This document shows positions 1-6,447 of a stretch of 8,230 nucleotides of DNA, piece after piece. Source of the DNA: Clostridia bacterium (GTDB taxonomy: Bacteria > Bacillota > UBA994 > PWPR01). Below the pieces are notes generated by a model, which was not told where the DNA came from, did not search any database, and saw nothing but the letters and a program-made list of their open reading frames with translations. The position numbers and the translations under genes are program-made. Within the stretch, counting starts at the first letter, position 1. Every line of letters starts with the position of its first letter. The DNA is taken from the NCBI GenBank assembly GCA_003557085.1, contig PWPR01000004.1:1-8230 (forward strand), written 5' to 3'.

Positions 1-321
1 TCAGTAGAAGATTTGGATAGAGGCATACTTGAATCCTTGGATGCAGCAGGATGCAATACCTTGGAGAAAGTACGCTATGGGATACTGCCTCAATTGATGA
101 CAAACTTCTTATCAACAACTATTTATAGGTTTGAAATAAATGTTAGAAACGCTTCGATATTAGGCTTAGTAGGAGCTGGAGGCTTAGGAGCGCCTCTCCT
201 TTTTGCCATGAGTGCATATCGGTGGTCAGAGGTAGGCTCAATCCTAATAGGATTGATGGTTTTAGTACTATTAGTAGAGCAGATATCTTCTAGAATTAGA
301 ATTAAATTAGCAAGAGGATAA
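1..321 (+). CDS. phnE: Phosphonate ABC transporter permease PhnE, C-terminal part
   Basis: This is the 3' end of a gene that enters from the left edge; 106 codons are present. The encoded protein is an integral-membrane permease of the binding-protein-dependent importer family. The fragment carries the EAA coupling loop (about fragment residues 11-30: E, then A-A-G-C, ending ILP), which docks on the ATPase. It then has the PhnE-typical run YRFEINVRNASILGLVGAGG (41-60), a hydrophobic final membrane helix (about 77-93), and the SSRIR ending seen in PhnE proteins. Family knowledge: PhnE works with ATPase PhnC and binding protein PhnD to import phosphonates, phosphite or phosphate esters; phnC and phnD would be expected to the left, outside the window. 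The substrate cannot be told from the permease. The gene ends at a terminator shared with the convergent nucleotidase gene. Confidence 0.9.
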   Translation, partial: SVEDLDRGILESLDAAGCNTLEKVRYGILPQLMTNFLSTTIYRFEINVRNASILGLVGAGGLGAPLLFAMSAYRWSEVGSILIGLMVLVLLVEQISSRIRIKLARG

Positions 322-324
322 AAT

Positions 325-357
325 AATTAAGGCCCTTTATTTGGGGGCCTTAATTTT
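325..357. terminator. Bidirectional rho-independent terminator between convergent genes
   Basis: An 11-bp perfect stem (325-335 with 345-355) is extended by two G-T pairs around a five-base loop. It is flanked by TTTT on the plus strand and by a T-rich run (TTATTTTATCC) when read on the minus strand, so it can serve both the phnE transcript and the convergent nucleotidase transcript. The right arm and loop contain the last codons and the stop codon (337-339) of the nucleotidase gene, so terminator and coding sequence overlap. Confidence 0.85.
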
Positions 358-1851
358 CATATATGATGTTTTATCAACTACAACATTTTTATGTTCTTGA
401 AAATAATTGATTATTAACTCAGCAATATCTATGGAGAACTCTTTAATTGTTTCACAATCTCTATAAAACTCATAGCCACCAGTTCCAGAGGCTCTATAGT
501 TGTTCATGGCAAGACTAAAGGTGTCTTCTGGCTTAACTAACTTATTTTTAAACATAATGGATTCTACCCTTTGCCCGACTGGTTTATTAAGATTAAAAGT
601 ATACTCAATATTAGAGAAAAAATCATAATTATAATGTGCTAGCTTAGGTTTTAGAAAATCCTCGGAAACAGCAATATTTTGTTCATCTACCTTGAAGTAA
701 CTAGCACTCTTTTCAAGGGCTTGCTTTAATATTTCACCTGTTACTTTTTTGACTACTAAAGTATTTGGGTAAACATAAGTAGATACAACATCTCGAACTG
801 TAACTTCTTTGTTAAATCCTTTGACTGAATTGGCCATTGAAGTACATGAGATATCAGCTTCTGTGATATCCAGTTGAACTTGATTAAAGAAATTTGCTAA
901 ATAAGTACCCTCTAAAGCCATTTTAAGGTGCTCTTTAGGTGCCAGAGGGATGTCTAAAAATCCAATTGGTGTATCAAGCCAAGTCTGCACTTGGGTTTCC
1001 CAGCCTAGCATTTTTAATGACAGTTCAGGATGAGCTTCGCTTGAAGGAGCCTTGATTGCCCCATTAATAGAGTTAATGCTTTTATTACTAATGTCTATTT
1101 CAATTTCAGCATATCCTTCACCATTAGCAGGGGTTTGTGCAATGTAAGTCCCAAATAAGCTCTGATTGATGATTGGTGTATGTTGATGACCGGTCAATAA
1201 TATATCAAAAGGAAAGTCTTGACATAATTTATAGGCAATATTCTCTGTTGAATCAGAAAGTTTTTTTCCTGTTGCTAAATTATACTCAAAGCCACCATGA
1301 TAAACGCCGATTAACATGTCATGTTGGGGTAAAGATTGGATAATATCCCTAACAGTATTATAGGTATTAGTAATCTTAAAATTCTTGATATTTTCACTGC
1401 TCTCCCAGACATTTATACAGTCAGTAGTTAGCCCTAAAACTACTATTTTGTAATTTTTATCAAAGTTGAATATTTTGTAAGGTTTAATTTTTTGCTCATC
1501 ATGAAGATACTTTACATTTGCAGCAAGGCATGTACCATTAAAATCATCAATAAACTGCATTAAGTACTTTTCTCCATAGTTAAAATCATGATTGCCTGTA
1601 ATAAACAAGTCATAAGGTGCTTCATTGAGAACTTGAGCCACAGGATGAGTTTCAAAGCTTTGGTTTTTTAAATAAGTAGTAAATGGAGAGCCTTGAATTG
1701 TATCGCCTCCATCTATTATTATAGTATTAGAAGTTTTATCAAATTCATTAAGCATACATAGATATCCTTGATTCTTTAGTTCTGTATCCCTATAATCAGT
1801 TGGATATATATGACCATGAACATCGGAAGTAAAATATATTTTAATTTTCAT
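337..1851 (-). CDS. Bifunctional metallophosphatase / 5'-nucleotidase family protein (cytoplasmic type)
   Basis: The 504-residue protein has the two-domain layout of the UshA/5'-nucleotidase family. The N-terminal calcineurin-like metal domain shows DVHGH (D10, H12), DGGD (47-50), GNHDF (86-90), HGG (H185) and GHQH (221-224), which together supply the di-metal ligands. The C-terminal nucleotide-binding domain shows the conserved NNYRASGTGGYEFY segment (450-463). Such enzymes hydrolyse 5'-nucleotides, and some members also cleave cyclic nucleotides or UDP-sugars; the exact substrate here is not determined. The metal domain begins within ten residues of the start and there is no signal peptide, so a cytoplasmic enzyme is inferred, unlike secreted UshA. 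The start is supported by GAGGTGA just upstream on the minus strand and by an extended -10 box. It converges on phnE, which would fit a role in phosphorus salvage, but that link is inference. Confidence 0.9.
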   Translation of the reverse strand: MKIKIYFTSDVHGHIYPTDYRDTELKNQGYLCMLNEFDKTSNTIIIDGGDTIQGSPFTTYLKNQSFETHPVAQVLNEAPYDLFITGNHDFNYGEKYLMQFIDDFNGTCLAANVKYLHDEQKIKPYKIFNFDKNYKIVVLGLTTDCINVWESSENIKNFKITNTYNTVRDIIQSLPQHDMLIGVYHGGFEYNLATGKKLSDSTENIAYKLCQDFPFDILLTGHQHTPIINQSLFGTYIAQTPANGEGYAEIEIDISNKSINSINGAIKAPSSEAHPELSLKMLGWETQVQTWLDTPIGFLDIPLAPKEHLKMALEGTYLANFFNQVQLDITEADISCTSMANSVKGFNKEVTVRDVVSTYVYPNTLVVKKVTGEILKQALEKSASYFKVDEQNIAVSEDFLKPKLAHYNYDFFSNIEYTFNLNKPVGQRVESIMFKNKLVKPEDTFSLAMNNYRASGTGGYEFYRDCETIKEFSIDIAELIINYFQEHKNVVVDKTSYMKIKAPK

Positions 1852-1878
1852 AAGTCACCTCACTAAATTGATATTAGC

Positions 1879-1908
1879 ATTATATCATAGTTGCTATGCC
1901 ATTCATAA
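1879..1908 (-). promoter_or_regulatory. Extended -10 promoter of the nucleotidase gene
   Basis: Read on the minus strand, positions 1887-1879 give TGATATAAT, a perfect extended -10 box (TGnTATAAT). The -35 region is weak: TTATGA at 18-bp spacing or TATGAA at 17 bp. This fits promoters that rely on the extended -10. The transcript would begin only about 20-25 nt upstream of the ATG. The box lies in the short gap between this gene and the divergent HAD gene. Confidence 0.6.
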
Positions 1909-1934
1909 AATACATTAAGAGATTGGGAGATAAA

Positions 1935-2567
1935 ATGAAATTAGTTTTTGATTTAGATGGAACACTTTTTGCTTCAGGAGAATTAGCGACAAAAGCATTC
2001 AAAAGGGTCTTTGATGAGCTTGGATTAATGTCTCCAAGTGATCAAGATTTAGTCAATACTTTAGGATATCCTATTAATGAAATCTGGGAGATGCTACTTC
2101 CTAATGAGTCTGAAGAAGTTAAGAGTAAAGCAAGCTCACTTATGGAGGAAATAGAGAACCAAATGATAAAAGATGGAGAAGGAAATCTTTTCCCAGAAGT
2201 TATTGAAACTTTAGAGAAACTTAGAGATAGAGGTCACAAACTTTATATTTTGAGTAATTGTGATGAGCCTTATTTAGATATTGTAAGTGAAGTCTTTAAG
2301 TTAGAAGAAATTTTCACCAAGAGATACTGTGCTAGTATGTTTCCAGGAAAGAGTAAGACAGAAATTTTAAAGAAGATTTTAGATGGTGACACTGTAGGGA
2401 TTATGGTTGGGGACAGATTCCATGATATCACAGCAGGTAAAGATAATTCTATCAGTACAGTTTGGTGTAATTATGGATATAGCAAAGAAGAATTGAAGCC
2501 AGACTTTGAAATAGCTACTTTTTCAGAGCTTTATGGTATAGTATTAAGTTTAGAAGACAAAATATAA
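1935..2567 (+). CDS. HAD-superfamily phosphatase (phosphoglycolate phosphatase-like)
   Basis: The 210-residue protein belongs to the haloacid dehalogenase hydrolases. Motif I is FDLDGT (nucleophile D6, acid D8). Motif II is LSNCD (S107, N108). The motif III lysine is K139 or K141 in PGKSK. Motif IV is GDRFHD (D160, D164). A helical cap (about residues 14-85) sits between motifs I and II, as in the Gph/PGMB subfamily, so a small phosphorylated metabolite is the likely substrate; it cannot be specified. ATG 1935 is chosen because motif I then begins at residue 5, as is usual, and a GGGAGA ribosome binding site lies 4 nt upstream. An in-frame ATG at 1896 would add 13 residues but lacks a good binding site. 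The gene is followed after 34 nt, with no terminator, by the MurG-like gene, so co-transcription is likely. No convincing plus-strand promoter was found in 1852-1934. Confidence 0.85.
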   Translation: MKLVFDLDGTLFASGELATKAFKRVFDELGLMSPSDQDLVNTLGYPINEIWEMLLPNESEEVKSKASSLMEEIENQMIKDGEGNLFPEVIETLEKLRDRGHKLYILSNCDEPYLDIVSEVFKLEEIFTKRYCASMFPGKSKTEILKKILDGDTVGIMVGDRFHDITAGKDNSISTVWCNYGYSKEELKPDFEIATFSELYGIVLSLEDKI

Positions 2568-2601
2568 CGCTAATTATGGCAATTTGATGGGGTGGTGGCT
2601 T

Positions 2602-3666
2602 ATGGCAAGAATTGTTTTTACTGGAGGAGGAACTGCGGGGCATGTAATTCCTGCAATAGCTCTTTTTGATGAACTTATTAATATGCAGTATGAATTGTTT
2701 TATATAGGAAGTAAAACAGGTATAGAAAAAGACTTAATAGCAAGTGAAGGAGTCCCTTACTTTCCTATTAGTACCGGGAAGCTAAGGAGATATTTCGATT
2801 TAGAGAACTTTATAGATCCATTTAGAATTATTAAAGGGATATTAGAAGCAAGAAGAGCTCTGAAGAAAATAAGTCCAGACCTAGTATTTTCAAAAGGTGG
2901 CTTTGTATCAGTGCCCGTAATTTTTGCAGCGTATTTACTTAAGATACCGGTCATCCTTCATGAATCAGATTTTTCTCCAGGATTGTCAAATAAGATGGTT
3001 TTACGCTTTGCTGATAAGATACTAGTCACTTTCCCTGAGACAAAAAAGTATTTGCCTGAAGAAAAAACTATTTTATCAGGCACTCCAATTAGAAGCAATA
3101 TTTTTAGTGGCGATAGAGAAAGAGCAAAGAAACAATTGAGGTTTGATGAAAAACCAGTAGTTCTAATAATGGGAGGTAGTAGTGGTTCAGAGATAATAAA
3201 TGAAACACTGAGAACTAACATATCTCATTTGTTAGGAAAATTTAATATAATTCACCTATGTGGCAAAGGGAATCTTGACTCAGAGCTTGCTAAGGTAAAT
3301 GGCTATCAACAATTTGAATTTGTGACGGAGGAGTTGCCAGATTTTTTTGCTTTGGCAGATCTTGTTATTTCTAGAGCTGGAGCCAATGCTATACATGAAG
3401 TTTTAGCTTTAAGAATACCAAATATCTTAATACCTCTTTCAATGAGTGCAAGTCGTGGTGATCAATTACTAAATGCAGAATCATTTGAAAATAATGGTTT
3501 TTCAAGAGTACTAACAGAAGATAACTTGACCCCAGAAAGCTTAGCTATGGCAGTTGAGGAGACTTTAATAAATAAAGAAGAGTACATAACAGCCATGAAA
3601 ATGTCTAAACAGAGAAACAGCAACAGAATAATTATAGAAGAAATTAATCGGTTTTTAATCAGATAG
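2602..3666 (+). CDS. murG: MurG2-type UDP-GlcNAc:undecaprenyl-PP-MurNAc-pentapeptide GlcNAc transferase paralogue
   Basis: The 354-residue protein is a GT-B glycosyltransferase of family GT28. The N-terminal glycine-rich loop is GGGTAGHVIPA (8-18, with H14). Then come FSKGGFVSVPV (96-106) and LHESDFSPGLSN (119-130). The C-terminal domain opens with GGSSGS (191-196) and carries the donor-site segment ISRAGANAIHE (256-266) plus the Q288/N291 pair in GDQLLNAESF. MurG makes lipid II from lipid I on the inner face of the membrane. HESD in place of HEQN and the segment ISTGKLRRYFDL (56-67) resemble the second MurG (MurG2) of the Bacillus cereus group rather than the dcw-cluster MurG, and no cell-division genes flank it. 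A paralogue with the same or a related reaction is therefore the best reading. ATG 2602 is preferred: it follows a GGGGTGG ribosome binding site and places the glycine loop at the usual distance; upstream TTG 2584 and ATG 2587 would add WW-containing residues absent from the family. Confidence 0.85.
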   Translation: MARIVFTGGGTAGHVIPAIALFDELINMQYELFYIGSKTGIEKDLIASEGVPYFPISTGKLRRYFDLENFIDPFRIIKGILEARRALKKISPDLVFSKGGFVSVPVIFAAYLLKIPVILHESDFSPGLSNKMVLRFADKILVTFPETKKYLPEEKTILSGTPIRSNIFSGDRERAKKQLRFDEKPVVLIMGGSSGSEIINETLRTNISHLLGKFNIIHLCGKGNLDSELAKVNGYQQFEFVTEELPDFFALADLVISRAGANAIHEVLALRIPNILIPLSMSASRGDQLLNAESFENNGFSRVLTEDNLTPESLAMAVEETLINKEEYITAMKMSKQRNSNRIIIEEINRFLIR

Positions 3667-3695
3667 ATTCATTTGATTTATCTTTTAGTAAGTGT

Positions 3696-3724
3696 AAGCT
3701 ATCAGAAGGTTTGATAGCTTTTTG
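3696..3724 (+). terminator. Rho-independent terminator after the MurG-like gene
   Basis: A perfect 9-bp stem AAGCTATCA (3696-3704) / TGATAGCTT (3712-3720) with a 7-nt loop is followed by a T-run (3719-3723). It begins 30 nt after the glycosyltransferase stop, and so ends the HAD-MurG transcript and separates it from the ABC operon. Confidence 0.8.
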
Positions 3725-3790
3725 CTTTGATTTGAGCAATTGCTATTGATAAGTGCTTTTAGTAAGCTAGTAAACTATAAATGGAGAACT

Positions 3791-3824
3791 TAAGTGACTA
3801 TTTTGTCACTTACAAAGTCACTTA
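3791..3824. promoter_or_regulatory. Candidate operator: inverted repeat TAAGTGAC-N6-GTCACTTA plus a third half-site
   Basis: TAAGTGAC at 3791-3798 and GTCACTTA at 3805-3812 form a perfect 8-bp inverted repeat around TATTTT. A second GTCACTTA at 3817-3824 repeats the right half-site 12 bp downstream, about one helical turn. There is no T-run after it, so it is not a terminator. It lies upstream of two TATAAT boxes that lack good -35 hexamers, and the third half-site covers the -35 region of the first. A dimeric regulator, perhaps an activator, is inferred; no regulator gene is in the window. Confidence 0.5.
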
Positions 3825-3842
3825 GGAGTCATTAAGTTTAGA

Positions 3843-3857
3843 TATAATTAATATAAT
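3843..3857 (+). promoter_or_regulatory. Candidate -10 region(s) of the ABC operon promoter
   Basis: Two perfect TATAAT hexamers lie 9 bp apart (3843-3848 and 3852-3857), in the only gap upstream of the three-gene ABC operon. Neither has a recognisable -35 hexamer at 16-18 bp. Given the surrounding AT-rich DNA, one of them may be fortuitous. A transcript from here would carry a leader of about 90 nt before the ATPase start. Confidence 0.45.
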
Positions 3858-3951
3858 TGTTAAAAAAATGATACTTATGTGGAACAAACTTTAATTAGTT
3901 CAGTCTAATGTTTGAAGAATACACATGAAACATCAAATAGGGGGGTGCGTG

Positions 3952-4644
3952 ATGAGCAATACACAGATAGCAGTGAAAGATCTTTCAAAAATATATTTGA
4001 TGGGTAAGGAAAGAGTAGCGGCACTAAAAAAGGTAAACTTAGAATTTGAAAAAGGTAAAGTTTATTGCATTGTAGGTAAATCAGGATCGGGAAAATCTAC
4101 TTTGCTAAACATGATGGCTGGACTTGAAAAACCTACTCAAGGAGAAATAATATACTTTAGCAATAATCATTTAGAAAAAATGAGTGAGGGTAAGCTTGCT
4201 AAATTTAGAAGGCAGAATATTGGCTTTGTTTTCCAATCATACAATTTAATGGGCCAGTTAACAGCGCTAGAAAATGTGGCTATGCCTTTAGTTTTTAAAG
4301 GATATTCAAGAAGGATAAGAAACAAAGCAGCAAAGTTAATGCTTGAGCAAGTAGGGCTTGGCGACAGAATTAAGCATAAACCAAGTCAAATGAGTGGAGG
4401 ACAGCAGCAGAGAGTTAGTATAGCAAGGGCTTTCGTAAGCAGACCAGGCATAATATTTGCAGATGAACCCACAGGTAATCTAGATAGTAGAACATCAGAA
4501 GAGGTAATGGAGCTCATTACGAAAATAGCAAAAGCAAATGGACAAACCCTAGTTTTAGTATCACATGATGAAGAAACTGCGGATTATGCTGATACAGTAA
4601 TAAGTTTCTTAGATGGAAGAGTTGTTGATGTTTATAATAAATAA
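3952..4644 (+). CDS. ABC transporter ATP-binding protein, MacB/LolD (YknY) type
   Basis: The 230-residue cytoplasmic ATPase has a complete set of motifs: Walker A GKSGSGKST (42-50), Q-loop Q95 in FVFQSYNLM, signature MSGGQQQR (147-154), Walker B IIFADEP (167-173; E172 is the catalytic base), D-loop NLD (176-178) and switch histidine H205. The FQSYNL and DEPTGNLDS segments are typical of the MacB/LolD/FtsE/YknY group, whose partners are four-helix permeases with a large extracytoplasmic domain. That matches the permease two genes downstream. ATG 3952 is chosen because an AGGGGGGTG ribosome binding site directly precedes it; the in-frame ATG at 3925 has no such site. The gene after it starts 21 nt beyond the stop. 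It is expected to drive the permease as a homodimer and is intact by motif content. Confidence 0.93.
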   Translation: MSNTQIAVKDLSKIYLMGKERVAALKKVNLEFEKGKVYCIVGKSGSGKSTLLNMMAGLEKPTQGEIIYFSNNHLEKMSEGKLAKFRRQNIGFVFQSYNLMGQLTALENVAMPLVFKGYSRRIRNKAAKLMLEQVGLGDRIKHKPSQMSGGQQQRVSIARAFVSRPGIIFADEPTGNLDSRTSEEVMELITKIAKANGQTLVLVSHDEETADYADTVISFLDGRVVDVYNK

Positions 4645-4665
4645 CGTATATATGGAGGAGTTGTC

Positions 4666-6447
4666 ATGAGTTTAGATTTAAAAAGGCTGTCAAAGCCTAT
4701 TGTTGTATTATTTGTTTTAATTTTATTAACATCTTCTTTTGTGGTGAATGCACAAACTATAGAAGTGCCAAGCATTACTAAAGAACCCCAGTTATATATA
4801 GAGAATACAGAGTTGCCTAAAGTAAAAGTAGGTGAGGTATTCGAACTAAACTTAAACATCATAAATGAAAGTATCTATACTGCAAGAGATGTTTATGTAA
4901 AACCGCAAATTGAGGGAACCCCTTTTGATTCAGTAGAATTACTAAATATTCAAACTCTTAATCGAGTTCTTGCTAATCAAGGGAGAGAAGTTAGCTTTAG
5001 TTTTAGAGTAAATGAGGAGACAAAGCCAGGGGTATACCCATTAGTTATTCAGTTTGACTATCAAAATATGTACAGAGATGAGTATCGTGGGCGAACAAGA
5101 ACTATTTTTTTAGAGGTAATTGAAGCCCCAAACTTGCCAGATGTTGATGTTAGTGGTATATCTGTTAACCCAAAAGACATAAAGGCAGGAACTTCAGGTG
5201 AGGTTACTTTTAATATCAAGAATATTGGCGAGCAAAAAGCTAGTGATATTGAATTTAGACTAACTGGTCTTTCTGAAACAAGTTTCTCTATAACTAATGA
5301 TATGAATATCAGAAGAGCCACTAGTATTGATGGTGGTAAGACAACTGATTTCACATATGCATTAAATAGTAATGAAAATATGAAAACAGGTGGACATAAA
5401 CTTACCTATGAGTTGAAGTACAAGGATAGTTTTGGTAGGCCTTACACAAAAACAGGAGAAGTGTTTTTATCTGTCCTAGCAAAAGATGATGATGGGATAG
5501 ATGAAGAAGATGATACTACAACTGTTCCAAAGCTAATAGTATCGTCTTATGGGACTAATCCAAGTATTGTCAGAGCAGGACAAAATTTTGTGCTTAATAT
5601 TAGCTTTCAGAATACAAGTAGCATAAGAACTGTTAGAAACATCAAAATATCGCTTACTACACCAGCTGGATCATCTGAAACAGGTAATGTATTTACACCA
5701 GTTAACAGCAGTAATACTTTATTCGTTGATGAGATTAACCCTAAAGGTATAGTTTCAAGGCAGATGCCATTTTATGCAGTAATGGACGCGCAACCAAGAA
5801 CATATACTGTATCAGTTAAATTTGAGTATGAAGATACCAGTGGGCAACAGTTTACTGCTAGTGAAGAAATAGGCATAAGAGTAATTCAGCAACCAAGACT
5901 TGAGACAACAGACCCACAAGTACCACAGATGTTGTCACAAGGTGATAGTTTCAATCTTTTTACCGAGTTTTATAATATGGGCAGAACAACTATTCATAAC
6001 TTGATGGTTAGAGTTGATGGAGACTTTGAAGCTAGAAATCCTAATTACTTTGTAGGAAACTTTAACACAGGTAATAGAGATTATTTTGACACTACTTTAA
6101 TAGCTACAAATGAAGGAGTATCCAAAGGAAGAATAATATATCAGTTTGAAGATTCAGCAGGAGAGCAACAAGAAGTTGTGCAAGAATTCTCAGTTGAAGT
6201 CATGCCAGGAAGGACTCATGAACCAGGATTTGATGATGGGCCAGATTACCCTGGTGGTCGACCAGATTTTCCTAATGGTTACCCTGGAATGGAAGAGCCA
6301 AGCACCCCAATATGGCAAAACCCAATTACTTGGGTAGCTGCTTTAATAGTAATTGCTGCTATTATTTTACTGCTAAAGAGAAGAAAAAGTAAGAAAGATA
6401 AGAAAATTGAGCAAGACTTGCTCAAGGATATAGATATAAATGGGTAG
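4666..6447 (+). CDS. Secreted, membrane-anchored protein with four CARDB/COG1361-like Ig-type repeats, partner of the ABC transporter
   Basis: The 593-residue protein has an N-terminal signal sequence (KRLSK, then a hydrophobic core at about 11-27, possible cleavage after A29). Four similar beta-rich units follow at roughly 45-152, 161-271, 289-407 and 411-513. Each opens with a G-x-x-F/V-x-L-type strand followed by N (VGEVFELNLNI, AGTSGEVTFNI, AGQNFVLNISF, QGDSFNLFTEF). Each closes with an aromatic-rich Y-x-D/E-x-x-G-type strand pair ending in a V/L-x-V strand. An acidic linker (274-286) separates units two and three, and a Pro/Gly/Asp-rich linker (about 514-552) leads to one membrane helix (554-570) and the basic tail KRRKSKKDKK. 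The body is thus outside the cell and tethered at its C-terminus. The units resemble CARDB/COG1361 'S-layer-like' domains; biochemical function is unknown. A strong GGAGGAG binding site lies 5 nt before the ATG. Sitting between ATPase and permease, and overlapping the permease start, it is probably a transporter subunit. Confidence 0.85.
   Translation: MSLDLKRLSKPIVVLFVLILLTSSFVVNAQTIEVPSITKEPQLYIENTELPKVKVGEVFELNLNIINESIYTARDVYVKPQIEGTPFDSVELLNIQTLNRVLANQGREVSFSFRVNEETKPGVYPLVIQFDYQNMYRDEYRGRTRTIFLEVIEAPNLPDVDVSGISVNPKDIKAGTSGEVTFNIKNIGEQKASDIEFRLTGLSETSFSITNDMNIRRATSIDGGKTTDFTYALNSNENMKTGGHKLTYELKYKDSFGRPYTKTGEVFLSVLAKDDDGIDEEDDTTTVPKLIVSSYGTNPSIVRAGQNFVLNISFQNTSSIRTVRNIKISLTTPAGSSETGNVFTPVNSSNTLFVDEINPKGIVSRQMPFYAVMDAQPRTYTVSVKFEYEDTSGQQFTASEEIGIRVIQQPRLETTDPQVPQMLSQGDSFNLFTEFYNMGRTTIHNLMVRVDGDFEARNPNYFVGNFNTGNRDYFDTTLIATNEGVSKGRIIYQFEDSAGEQQEVVQEFSVEVMPGRTHEPGFDDGPDYPGGRPDFPNGYPGMEEPSTPIWQNPITWVAALIVIAAIILLLKRRKSKKDKKIEQDLLKDIDING

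Noticed and set aside
1896..1934. Upstream ATG giving a 13-residue N-terminal extension of the HAD phosphatase
   Set aside because: The internal ATG at 1935 has a good GGGAGA site and places motif I at the usual position; the extension has neither a binding site nor family support.
1852..1934. Plus-strand promoter for the HAD gene using TTGATA (1868) or TTGCTA (1891)
   Set aside because: No acceptable -10 hexamer at 16-18 bp from either candidate -35.
2584..2601. TTG/ATG upstream starts of the MurG-like gene
   Set aside because: They lie in or before the GGGGTGG ribosome binding site of ATG 2602, and the added residues are not expected in the family.
2757..3221. Two minus-strand open frames inside the MurG-like gene
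   Set aside because: Antisense shadows of a clearly coding gene; no ribosome binding sites or recognisable motifs.
3682..3766. 11-bp direct repeat CTTTTAGTAAG at 3682-3692 and 3756-3766
   Set aside because: Only two imperfectly flanked copies in AT-rich intergenic DNA; the first abuts the terminator hairpin. Not enough to call a functional repeat or an array.
3925..3951. Earlier ATG for the ABC ATPase
   Set aside because: It has no ribosome binding site before it; AGGGGGGTG directly precedes ATG 3952, and the extension would encode that site.
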